From Streptomyces seoulensis (lineage in GTDB: Bacteria; Actinomycetota; Actinomycetes; Streptomycetales; Streptomycetaceae): a stretch of DNA of 64,000 bases. Location of the stretch: the NCBI RefSeq assembly GCF_022846655.1, contig NZ_AP025667.1, positions 533,001 to 597,000 of the forward strand, read 5' to 3'. Shown in pieces: positions 47,982 to 55,698 of the stretch. Numbering within the stretch: position 1 is the first letter of the stretch; each line of letters begins with the position of its first letter. Made by a program: the position numbers and the translations under genes. The notes under the pieces were generated by a model, which saw only the letters and a program-made list of their open reading frames with translations, did no database searches and was not told the DNA's origin.

Positions 47982-48862
47982 GCAGGGTCGGTCTCGAAGG
48001 ACAGGTGGCCGTCGTCACCGGTGCGGCGCGCGGGGTCGGGGAGCTGCTCGCCCGCAAACTCTCAGCGCGCGGCGCCAGGGTGGCCCTGGTCGGCCTGGAG
48101 GAGGACGAGCTGAAGGCCGTCTCCGAGCGGCTGTACGGCGAGAGTGCCTACTGGTACGCCGACGTCACCGACCACGAGGCGATGGGCCGGGTCGCCGCCG
48201 AGGTGAAGGAGCGGTTCGGCAAGGTCGACATCGTCGTGGCCAACGCCGGTGTGGCGAGCGGCGGTCCGTTCGCCGACTCCGACCCGGTGGCCTGGCGGCG
48301 GGTGATCGAGGTCAACCTCATCGGCTCGGCCGTCACCGCCCGCGCCTTCCTCCCGGTGCTCACCGAGAGCCGCGGCTACCTGCTCCAGATCGCCTCCCTC
48401 GCCGCGATCACCCCGGCGCCGATGATGACGGCGTACTGCGCCTCCAAGTCCGGCGTGGAGGCGTACGCGCACAGCCTGCGCGGCGAAGTCGGCTACCTGG
48501 GCGTGCGGGTGGGCGTCGCCTACCTGTCCTGGACCGACACCGACATGGTGCGCGGCGCCGACCAGGACGACGTGATGCGGGAGTTGAGGCAGCGGCTGCC
48601 GTGGCCGTCGAACAAGACGTACCCGCTCGGCCCGGCCGTCGACCGGCTGGTGGACGGGATCGAGCGGCGGTCGGCGCATGTGTACGGGCAGTGGTGGCTG
48701 CGCGGGATGCAGGGCATCCGAGGCTACCTCCCTGCGCTCATCGGCACGGTCGGCCAGCGGGAGATGCGCAGGTACGCGGACCGGCTGACCGGCATGCGCT
48801 CGGGGCTGGTGGGAGCGGGCGGCGCCGCCGACGAAGCGGCCCGCGCTACGCAGCGTAACTGA
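47978..48862 (+). CDS. Short-chain dehydrogenase/reductase
   Basis: A 294-residue SDR. Cofactor motif TGAARGVG (14-21), NAG at 89-91, catalytic Ser140, Tyr153 and Lys157 in YCASKSG. The C-terminal extension (RRSAHVYGQWWLRGMQGIRGYLPALIG) is hydrophobic and longer than in simple SDRs. It probably oxidises an alcohol to the ketone used by the monooxygenase, or the reverse. ATG overlaps the hydrolase stop; GGAGG is upstream. Confidence 0.93.
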   Translation: MSRVGLEGQVAVVTGAARGVGELLARKLSARGARVALVGLEEDELKAVSERLYGESAYWYADVTDHEAMGRVAAEVKERFGKVDIVVANAGVASGGPFADSDPVAWRRVIEVNLIGSAVTARAFLPVLTESRGYLLQIASLAAITPAPMMTAYCASKSGVEAYAHSLRGEVGYLGVRVGVAYLSWTDTDMVRGADQDDVMRELRQRLPWPSNKTYPLGPAVDRLVDGIERRSAHVYGQWWLRGMQGIRGYLPALIGTVGQREMRRYADRLTGMRSGLVGAGGAADEAARATQRN

Positions 48863-48950
48863 TCGACATGCGGAGGGTGTTCGCCCGTGTGAATCTGGTC
48901 GAGGCCCCACCGAGGGCCGAAACCCCGTCTCACCAGGGATGTGAACCCAC

Positions 48951-49157
48951 ATGGGTATGAAGGACCAGTTCCAGGAGAAGTCCCGCAAGATGCAGGACCA
49001 GGCCAAGGAGAAGGCCGGCCAGGCCCGCGAGAAGGCCGGTCAGCGCGGCCCGCAGGGGCGTGACCACCAGGAGCGCGCCCACCAGCCCCAGCGTGACCGC
49101 GCCGAGGGCGGCATGCGTGAGGCGGAGGACCGCTTCGACCCGGACCACACCGCCTGA
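48951..49157 (+). CDS. Small hydrophilic CsbD/LEA-like protein
   Basis: A 68-residue, highly charged, Gln/Lys/Glu-rich protein (MKDQFQEKSRKMQDQAKEKAGQAREKAGQ then RDHQERAHQPQRD) with 11-residue-type amphipathic repeats. It lacks hydrophobic core residues and is probably disordered or an alpha helix on stress. Resembles small stress proteins of Streptomyces; function unknown. The start ATG 48951 has a weak ribosome site; ATG 48957 is an alternative. Confidence 0.72.
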   Translation: MGMKDQFQEKSRKMQDQAKEKAGQAREKAGQRGPQGRDHQERAHQPQRDRAEGGMREAEDRFDPDHTA

Positions 49158-49183
49158 CGCGGCAGATCCGGCGAGAGCCACGC

Positions 49184-49216
49184 GGCGGGGCACCCGGTAC
49201 GACCGGGCGCCCCGCC
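49184..49216. terminator. Terminator between small protein gene and helR
   Basis: GGCGGGGC-A-CCCGGT and ACCGGG-C-GCCCCGCC form a 14-bp stem with one mismatch and a 3-nt loop, between convergent genes. Confidence 0.75.
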
Positions 49217-49225
49217 CCGGCTCGC

Positions 49226-51406
49226 CTAGGCGGAGGTCAGGACGACCAGCCGCTGGGTCGCGCGGGTCATCGCCACATAGCGGTCCACCGCACCCTCGAT
49301 GCCCTCGCCGAAGGCGTCCGGGTCCACCAGGACCACCAGATCGAATTCCAGCCCCTTCGCCAGCTCCGGGGTCAGCGACCGGACGCGGGGGCGCTCCTCG
49401 AACGCGGGATCGCCGATGACACAGGCGGTCCCTTCGGTGTTCTCGGACAGCCAGCCGGTGAGGACGGAGTCCAGGTCCGACACCGGGCCGTAGGTGACCG
49501 GGATGCCGTTGGCGCGCACCGAGGTCGGCACGTTGGCGTCGGGGAGCGCGGCCCGGATCACCGGTTCCGCCTCCGCCATCACCTCTTCCGGGGTGCGGTA
49601 GTTGATGCTCAGCGACGCCACGTCGATCCGGCCGAGGCCGACCCGCGCGAGCCGCTCCCGCCACGACTCGGTGAAGCCGTGCCGGGCCTGGGCACGGTCA
49701 CCGACGATGGTGAAGCTCCGGGACGGGCAGCGCAGCAGCAGCATCTGCCACTCGGCGTCGGTCAGCTCCTGGGCCTCGTCCACCACGATGTGCGCGAAGG
49801 GGCCGGCGAGCGCGTCCGTCTCGATCGCGGGCAGCGCGCCCTCGTCGACCAGGCTGTCCTTGAGGTCCTGCCCGTGCAGCATCGTCACCGCGCCCTCGCC
49901 GTCGGGGTCGGCCGCGATGACGCTGTCGATGACGGCGGCCATCCGCTCGCGCTCGGCGGCCACCGTGGCGGCCTGGCGGCGCTTCGTCCGGGAGGTCTCC
50001 GGGTCCCCGAGCCGCTGCCGGGCCGCGTCCAGCAGCGGCAGGTCGGACACCGTCCACGCCGCGGGGTCGGCGCGGCGCAGCAGGCGCACCTCGTCGGGGG
50101 TGAGCCAGGGGGCGCACATCCGCAGATAGGCCGGGACCGTCCACAGGTCGCCGACCACGTCGGCCGCTTCGAGCAGGGGCCAGGCGCGCCGGAGGGTGCC
50201 GGTCAGCTCGCCGTCGGAGGCCAGGGCCCGGCGGAACAGCTTGGCCGGGACCTCCTTGTCGAGCTGGTCATGGAGGATCGTGACGAGGGCCTCCCAGATC
50301 AGGTCGCGGGCCTCGTTGTGCGGTACGCCCGCCTCCGCGGCCTCGAAGGCCTCGGCCCAGTCGGCGGCGGTCAGCCGCAGTTCGCCCCAGGGGGTGGCGA
50401 CCGTCAGGGTCTCGGTGGGCGGGGTCTCGTAGAAGCGCACCGCCTTCTCGACCGACTTCACCAGGTCCGCCGAGGACTTCAGCCGGGCCACCTCCGGGTC
50501 CGCCTCGACGCCCGCCGCGGGGCCCTCGGCGACCAGGTCCCGCACGGTGCAGGTGCGCACCCCCTCCTCGCCGAGGCTGGGCAGCACGTCGGCGACGTAG
50601 TTCAGGTACGGCTGGTGCGGGCCGACGAACAGCACGCCGCCGCGGCGGTGCCCGAGGAGCGGGTCGGAGTGGAGCAGGTAGGCGGAGCGGTGCAGGGCGA
50701 CGACGGTCTTGCCGGTGCCGGGGCCGCCGTCGACGACCAGCGCGCCGCGCGAGGAGGCCCGGATGATCGCGTCCTGGTCGGCCTGGATGGTGGCGAGCAC
50801 GTCCCGCATCCGCTCCGAGCGGTTGCCGCCCAGGGTGGCGATGAACGCGGACTGGTCGTCCAGCGCCGCGTGGTGCTCCAGGCCGTCGGCGGTGAACACC
50901 TCGTCCCAGTAGTCGCTGATCCGGCCACGCGTCCAGCGGTAGCGGCGGCGGCTGGCCAGGCCCATCGGGTGGGCGTGGGTGGCGGCGAAGAACGGTTCCG
51001 CGGCGGGGGAGCGCCAGTCGATCAGCAGGCGGCGGCCGGTGCTGTCGGTGAGGCCGAGCCGTCCGATGTACATCGGCTCCGGATCGTCGGCGTGGACGAT
51101 GCGGCCCAGGCACAGGTCGAGGCCGAAGCGGCGCAGGGCGCGCAACTGGGCGGTCAGCCGGTGGATCTCCAGGTCCCGCTCCAGCACCTCCCGGCCCGCT
51201 CCGCCGGGTGCCCGGCGCAGGCGGTCGAGGTTCTCGGAGAGTTCGGCGACGGTCTGCTCCAGGCTCGCGGCGATCTCCGCGAAGTGCCGCTCGTCGGCGG
51301 CGATCAGTGCCGGGTCGGCCTTCGCGGCGAGCCGGTCGGGCAGCTCGAACGCGCGGGACTCGGGCGCGGGATCGAGCACGGGACGCGCACACATGTCGTG
51401 GATCAC
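49226..51406 (-). CDS. helR: RNA polymerase recycling motor HelR (HelD family)
   Basis: A 726-residue UvrD-like ATPase of the HelD family. An N-terminal antiparallel coiled coil (about 30-100, RFGLDLCLGRI at its end) is the arm that enters the RNAP secondary channel. Then come YIGRLGLTDSTGRRLLIDWRSPAAEPFF, Walker A GPGTGKT (228-234), Walker B VVDEAQEL, and C-terminal motifs SINYRTPEEV, AKGLEFDLVVLVDP and YVAMTRATQRLVVLTS. HelD proteins free stalled RNAP; actinomycete HelR also expels rifamycins and gives tolerance. The upstream RAE supports HelR over a generic HelD. The start is GTG 51406; ATG 51394 is an alternative. Confidence 0.93.
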   Translation of the reverse strand: MIHDMCARPVLDPAPESRAFELPDRLAAKADPALIAADERHFAEIAASLEQTVAELSENLDRLRRAPGGAGREVLERDLEIHRLTAQLRALRRFGLDLCLGRIVHADDPEPMYIGRLGLTDSTGRRLLIDWRSPAAEPFFAATHAHPMGLASRRRYRWTRGRISDYWDEVFTADGLEHHAALDDQSAFIATLGGNRSERMRDVLATIQADQDAIIRASSRGALVVDGGPGTGKTVVALHRSAYLLHSDPLLGHRRGGVLFVGPHQPYLNYVADVLPSLGEEGVRTCTVRDLVAEGPAAGVEADPEVARLKSSADLVKSVEKAVRFYETPPTETLTVATPWGELRLTAADWAEAFEAAEAGVPHNEARDLIWEALVTILHDQLDKEVPAKLFRRALASDGELTGTLRRAWPLLEAADVVGDLWTVPAYLRMCAPWLTPDEVRLLRRADPAAWTVSDLPLLDAARQRLGDPETSRTKRRQAATVAAERERMAAVIDSVIAADPDGEGAVTMLHGQDLKDSLVDEGALPAIETDALAGPFAHIVVDEAQELTDAEWQMLLLRCPSRSFTIVGDRAQARHGFTESWRERLARVGLGRIDVASLSINYRTPEEVMAEAEPVIRAALPDANVPTSVRANGIPVTYGPVSDLDSVLTGWLSENTEGTACVIGDPAFEERPRVRSLTPELAKGLEFDLVVLVDPDAFGEGIEGAVDRYVAMTRATQRLVVLTSA

Positions 51407-51451
51407 TCATTTCCGCAGGTTCTGGGCTTGACCAGCGATTCTGCGTCATGA

Positions 51452-51476
51452 GGGGGGCCTTGCCGCAAGGCCCCCC
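51452..51476 (-). promoter_or_regulatory. Rifamycin-associated element (RAE) upstream of helR
   Basis: Perfect inverted repeat with 12-bp arms around a single centre base; read on the helR strand the core is CTTGCGGCAAG flanked by GGCC and G/C runs. This matches the published RAE that precedes rifamycin-inducible genes. It lies 45 nt before helR, just after a -10-like TATAGC on the same strand. Confidence 0.85.
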
Positions 51477-51522
51477 TTGCGCTATACGTTGTAAGTGGCG
51501 GGGAGTGTGTACACCGTTGGCC

Positions 51523-54500
51523 TCACCCCTCCTCGCGCGGCGGCAGTTTGGGCCGTGAACGGTCCGGTACGTCGCTGTAGTCCGGCGGGACCGCCGCCGG
51601 AGTCGTCCGCAGCATGTCGAGCGCCAGCCCCACCGCGTCGTCGAGCTGGGCGTAGCGGCCCTCGGCCCAGTCCAGCGGGGTGCGCAGCGCCTCCAGGTCC
51701 GGGGTGACGCCCCGGTTCTCCACCGACCAGCCGTACTCGTCGAACCAGGCCGCGTTCATCGGCACCGTGATGACCGTGCCGTCCCCGAGCCGGTGCCGAC
51801 CGGTCATGCCGACGACCCCGCCCCAGGTGCGCTGTCCGACCACCGGACCGAGCCCGAGCAGCTTGAACGCCGCGGTGATCATGTCGCCGTCGGAGGAGGT
51901 CGCCTCGTCCGCGAGCGCCACGACCGGCCCGCGCGGCGCGTTGGAGGCGTACGACACCGGCTGCGCGTCCCGGGTGAGGTCCCAGCCGAGGATGGTCCGG
52001 GTCAGCTTCTCCATCACCAGCTCGCTGATGTGGCCGCCCGCGTTGCCGCGTACGTCCACGATCAGCGCGGGCCGGGACACCTCCAGGCGCAGGTCGCGGT
52101 TGAACTGGGCCCAGCCCGAGCCGCCCATGTCGGGGATGTGCAGATAGCCGCACTCGCCGCCGCTCAACTCCCGGACCACCTCGCGGCGTTTGGCCACCCA
52201 GTCCTGGTAGCGCAGCGGCCGCTCGTCGATCAGCGGGACCACGGCCACCCGGCGGGCGGGGCCGGGCTCGCCCGCCGGCGGGGTGAAGGTGAGATCCACG
52301 GTGGTGCCGCCGGAGCCCGCGAGCAGCGGGTACGGACCGGCCACCGGGTCCACCGGGCGGCCGTTGACGTGGGTCAGCACGGCGCCCTCGCGGATGCCGG
52401 TACCGGCCAGCGGGGAGCGGGCGCGGGAATCGGAGGAGTCGCCGTCCAGGATGCGCTTGACCACCCAGGAGCCGTCCCGGCACACGAAGTTGGCGCCCAG
52501 CAGGCCCTGGCGGCGCTGGTAGTGGGGCGGCCCCTCGTTGCGGCGGGCCGGGGTGACGTAGGCGTGCGACGTGCCCAGTTCGCCGAGGACCTCACGCATC
52601 AGGTCGGCGAACTCGTCGGGGGAGGTGACCCGTTCGACCAGCGGGCGGTACTGCTCCAGGATCGCGGCCCAGTCGATCCCGCACATGCCGGGGTCCCAGA
52701 AGTAGTCCCGGATGATCCGGCCGCCTTCGGCGTAGGCGCCCCGCCACTCGGCGGCCGGGTCCACCTCGTGCAGGATGCGGCGCAGGTCGATCCAGACCGT
52801 GCTGTCGCTGTCGCCGGGCTCGGTGGCGGGTACCGCGCGCAGATCGCCCTCGTCCACCACGACCAGCCGCGTGCCGTCGCCGCTCACCTCGAACCAGTCG
52901 AGGTGGCCGACCAGTTCGGACTTCTTCGCCTTGCTGATGTTGAAGTGCTCCAGCGTGGGCCGGCCGCTGATGTCGGCCGGGTTGACGAAGGTCTCGCCCA
53001 GCGCGCCGGAGATCGGCCAGCGCAGCCACACCAGCCCGCCGCCCGCGACCGGACGCAGCGCGGAGTACTTGGAGGACATCACCGGGAACGGCGTGACGCG
53101 GTTCTCCAGCCCCTCCACCTCCACCGTCACCGTGCCGCCCTCGCCGGACCCCGCCTCCAGCGGATCGAGCCCGCCCGCGGCCGGACGGCCCTCGGGACTG
53201 AGCGCGAACGGGGAGGGCGTGGCCGAGTTCAGCGGGACCAGGTAGGGGCGGCAGCCGAGCGGGAAGGACAGGTCGCCGGTGTGCACGTCGTACACCGGGT
53301 CGAAGCCGCGCCAGGACAGGAAGGCGAGGTAGCGGCCGTCGCTGGTGAAGACGGGGTTCTCGTCCTCGAAGCGGCCGTTGGTGACGTCGACGACGAGGCG
53401 GTCCTTGATGCGGGCCAGCTTGATCTGGCGCAGGGAGCGGCCGATGCCGGGGTGGGACCAGGTGAGCCAGGCGCCGTCGGGGGAGAAGGCGAGGTCGCGG
53501 ACGGGCCCGTTGTCGGAGCGGATCAGCTCGGTGACGGTGCCCGCCTCCACGCCGTCGGTGCCCTCGGTGTCCTCGGCGACGTCGATCAGCAGCAGCCTGC
53601 CGTCGTGTGAGGCGACGGCCAGCCGTTCGCCCTCCGGGTCGGAGACCAGCTCCAGCACCCGGCCCAGCCTGCCCTCGCCGAGCAGGCGGGGCTCGCGGCC
53701 GCCGCTGGCGCGGGGGAGCTGGGAGATGGCGACGGCGTCGTCCCCCTCGGCGTCGGTGACGTAGGCGATCTGGCCGGTGGAGCCCAGCATCTCCGGCAGG
53801 CGCACCCGGACGCCGGGGGTGTCGGAGATGGTGCGGGCCGGGCCGTCGCGGTGGGTGAGCCAGTACAGGCTGCCCCGGACGGTGACCGCGCTGGCCCGGC
53901 CGGTCTCGTCCACGGAGAGGCCGTCCACGTTGTGCGCGGCGGGCACCTGGTAGGGGCGGCGGCCGGGGGCGGAGCCGCCCAGGTCGATGTCCAGCTTGCG
54001 CGAGGTGCCGGTGGGGGAGAAGTCGTCCACGATCCAGATGTCACCGGCGCACTGGTAGACGACCCGCTCGCCGTCGGTCGAGGCGTGCCGGGCGTAGAAG
54101 GCGTCGTGGTCGGTGTGGCGGCGCAGGTCGGTGCCGTCGGGGGCGACGGAGTAGAGGTTGCCGATGCCCTCGTGGTCGGAGAGGAAGGCGACGCGTCCGG
54201 CGACGAACATCGGGGAGGAGAGCTGGCCGTCGATGTCCTCCAGCAGCCGCTGCCCCTGGAGCCACAGCCGGCCCATGGCACCGCCCCGGTACCGCTTCCA
54301 GGACGCCGGTTCGTGCGGCGGGGTGCCGGTGAGCAGCAGGGTCCGGTGTTCCCCGGCCACGTCCGCGACCTGGATGTCACCGACCGGGCCCCAGGGCAGC
54401 CGGCCGCCGGGGTCGCCGTCCGTGCGGACCTTGTGGGCCCAGGTGAAGTAGGAGAAGGGCTGCCCGTGCGAGGCCACGGCCAGGATGTCGCTGTTCCCGT

Positions 54501-54795
54501 GCTGGTCCGGGGGCGTCCAGCCGCACACCTGGGTGTCGGCACTGCCCCAGTACGTCAACTGCCGCGCGGGGCCGCCGGCCACGTCCACGACGTGGATCTC
54601 GGGCACCAGGCTGCGCCAGCTCGTGAAGGCGATCTGCCTGCCGTCGGGCGAGAAGCGGGGGTGTCCGGCCTTGGTGCGGTCCGCGGTGAGCCGCCAGGGG
54701 CGGCCCGGTTCGTCGAGCGGCGCCAGCCAGAGGTCGTCCTCGGCCACGAAGCACAGCAGATCGTCGCTGATGTGGGGAAGCCGCAGATAGCTCAC
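51523..54795 (-). CDS. Tricorn-like S41 protease
   Basis: A 1090-residue protease. N-terminal beta-propeller repeats (about 1-600) include GHPRFSPDGRQIAFTSW, then C1, PDZ (about 760-860, LLGANFVCRDGSWVVKRILDGD, GTGIREGAVLTHVNGRPVD) and an S41 domain (about 870-1060: SGGECGYLHIPDMGGSGWAQFNRDL, VDVRGNAGGHISELV, and the nucleophile Ser in DEATSSDGDMI). His in LGTSHAYV is the likely base. Tricorn cleaves peptides released by the proteasome into small pieces. The start is GTG 54795. Divergent from a TetR gene; the operator region is shared. Cytosolic. Confidence 0.94.
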   Translation of the reverse strand: MSYLRLPHISDDLLCFVAEDDLWLAPLDEPGRPWRLTADRTKAGHPRFSPDGRQIAFTSWRSLVPEIHVVDVAGGPARQLTYWGSADTQVCGWTPPDQHGNSDILAVASHGQPFSYFTWAHKVRTDGDPGGRLPWGPVGDIQVADVAGEHRTLLLTGTPPHEPASWKRYRGGAMGRLWLQGQRLLEDIDGQLSSPMFVAGRVAFLSDHEGIGNLYSVAPDGTDLRRHTDHDAFYARHASTDGERVVYQCAGDIWIVDDFSPTGTSRKLDIDLGGSAPGRRPYQVPAAHNVDGLSVDETGRASAVTVRGSLYWLTHRDGPARTISDTPGVRVRLPEMLGSTGQIAYVTDAEGDDAVAISQLPRASGGREPRLLGEGRLGRVLELVSDPEGERLAVASHDGRLLLIDVAEDTEGTDGVEAGTVTELIRSDNGPVRDLAFSPDGAWLTWSHPGIGRSLRQIKLARIKDRLVVDVTNGRFEDENPVFTSDGRYLAFLSWRGFDPVYDVHTGDLSFPLGCRPYLVPLNSATPSPFALSPEGRPAAGGLDPLEAGSGEGGTVTVEVEGLENRVTPFPVMSSKYSALRPVAGGGLVWLRWPISGALGETFVNPADISGRPTLEHFNISKAKKSELVGHLDWFEVSGDGTRLVVVDEGDLRAVPATEPGDSDSTVWIDLRRILHEVDPAAEWRGAYAEGGRIIRDYFWDPGMCGIDWAAILEQYRPLVERVTSPDEFADLMREVLGELGTSHAYVTPARRNEGPPHYQRRQGLLGANFVCRDGSWVVKRILDGDSSDSRARSPLAGTGIREGAVLTHVNGRPVDPVAGPYPLLAGSGGTTVDLTFTPPAGEPGPARRVAVVPLIDERPLRYQDWVAKRREVVRELSGGECGYLHIPDMGGSGWAQFNRDLRLEVSRPALIVDVRGNAGGHISELVMEKLTRTILGWDLTRDAQPVSYASNAPRGPVVALADEATSSDGDMITAAFKLLGLGPVVGQRTWGGVVGMTGRHRLGDGTVITVPMNAAWFDEYGWSVENRGVTPDLEALRTPLDWAEGRYAQLDDAVGLALDMLRTTPAAVPPDYSDVPDRSRPKLPPREEG

Positions 54796-54877
54796 CTACC
54801 CATGCTTTTCCGGCACGAGGGGCACAGCAACTCGTGCGGCCCGGCACCCAGTGACGCAGGACACCCGCCGACCCCGT

Positions 54878-54896
54878 ACGAAACGGTTTCGTTTCG
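54878..54896. promoter_or_regulatory. TetR operator candidate
   Basis: Overlapping palindromes ACGAAAC-G-GTTTCGT (54878-54892) and CGAAACG-GTTT-CGTTTCG (54879-54896) between the divergent tricorn and TetR genes. Confidence 0.65.
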
Positions 54897-54987
54897 CTGA
54901 TGGCCGGGGTACCTTCATCCCGTACGGAGTCCCGTGACGGAGTCCCGTACGCACGCCGTGTCGTTCGAAGCGGGAAGGGTGAGGCGG

Positions 54988-55587
54988 ATGACCGATGCCG
55001 CCACCGCGCGTCGCAGCAGACTCACGCCCGAGCGGGCGGCCGAGCTGTACGAGGCGGTCCTCGACCTGCTCCGCGAGGTCGGCTACGACGCCCTCACCAT
55101 GGACGCCGTCGCCGCCCGCACCCGCTCCAGCAAGGCCACGCTCTACCGCCAGTGGGGCGGCAAGGCCGAACTGGTGGCCCGCGCGATCCGGCACAGCAAA
55201 CCCGGCCGGATCTCCGACGTGGACACCGGCTCGCTGCGCGGCGACTTCCACGCCGTCGTGCGCCGCGAGGACGACTGCGCCATGGAGCAGAACAGCGCCC
55301 TGATGCGGGGCCTGGCCATGGCCACCCACACCAACCCGGACCTGCTGCAGGCGTTCCGGGAGCAGGTCATCGAGCCCGAGGTCACGGAACTGCGCCGGAT
55401 GCTCACCCGGGCCGTGGACCGCGGCGAGGTGGCTCCGGACAACCCGGCGCTGCCGTTCGTGGTGCACATGATGATCGGCGCGTTCGCCACGCGGGCGCTC
55501 ATCGACGAGCAGCCGCCCACGCAGGACTTCCTGCGCTCCTACATCGACGCCGTGGTCCTCCCCGCCCTCGGCGTCCCCACCGTCTGA
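54988..55587 (+). CDS. TetR-family regulator
   Basis: A 199-residue regulator. HTH at about residues 12-60 (RAAELYEAVLDLLREVGYDALTMDAVAARTRSSKATLYRQWGGKAELV). ATG 54988 has GGAAGG and GAGG upstream; GTG 54934 with GGAG is an alternative adding 18 residues. An MMPL transporter follows 111 nt downstream, so this is the probable repressor of that exporter, acting at the palindrome 54878-54896, which could also affect the tricorn gene. Confidence 0.9.
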   Translation: MTDAATARRSRLTPERAAELYEAVLDLLREVGYDALTMDAVAARTRSSKATLYRQWGGKAELVARAIRHSKPGRISDVDTGSLRGDFHAVVRREDDCAMEQNSALMRGLAMATHTNPDLLQAFREQVIEPEVTELRRMLTRAVDRGEVAPDNPALPFVVHMMIGAFATRALIDEQPPTQDFLRSYIDAVVLPALGVPTV

Positions 55588-55698
55588 CCGACCTAGCTCT
55601 CTCCCCAGCAAGCCCACCACCTGACGTCACCGCTCACGTCGCCGGGCTGACCACCCCTGCCCAGACGCTTTTCACGACCTGATCGGGAGTACGCCCTC

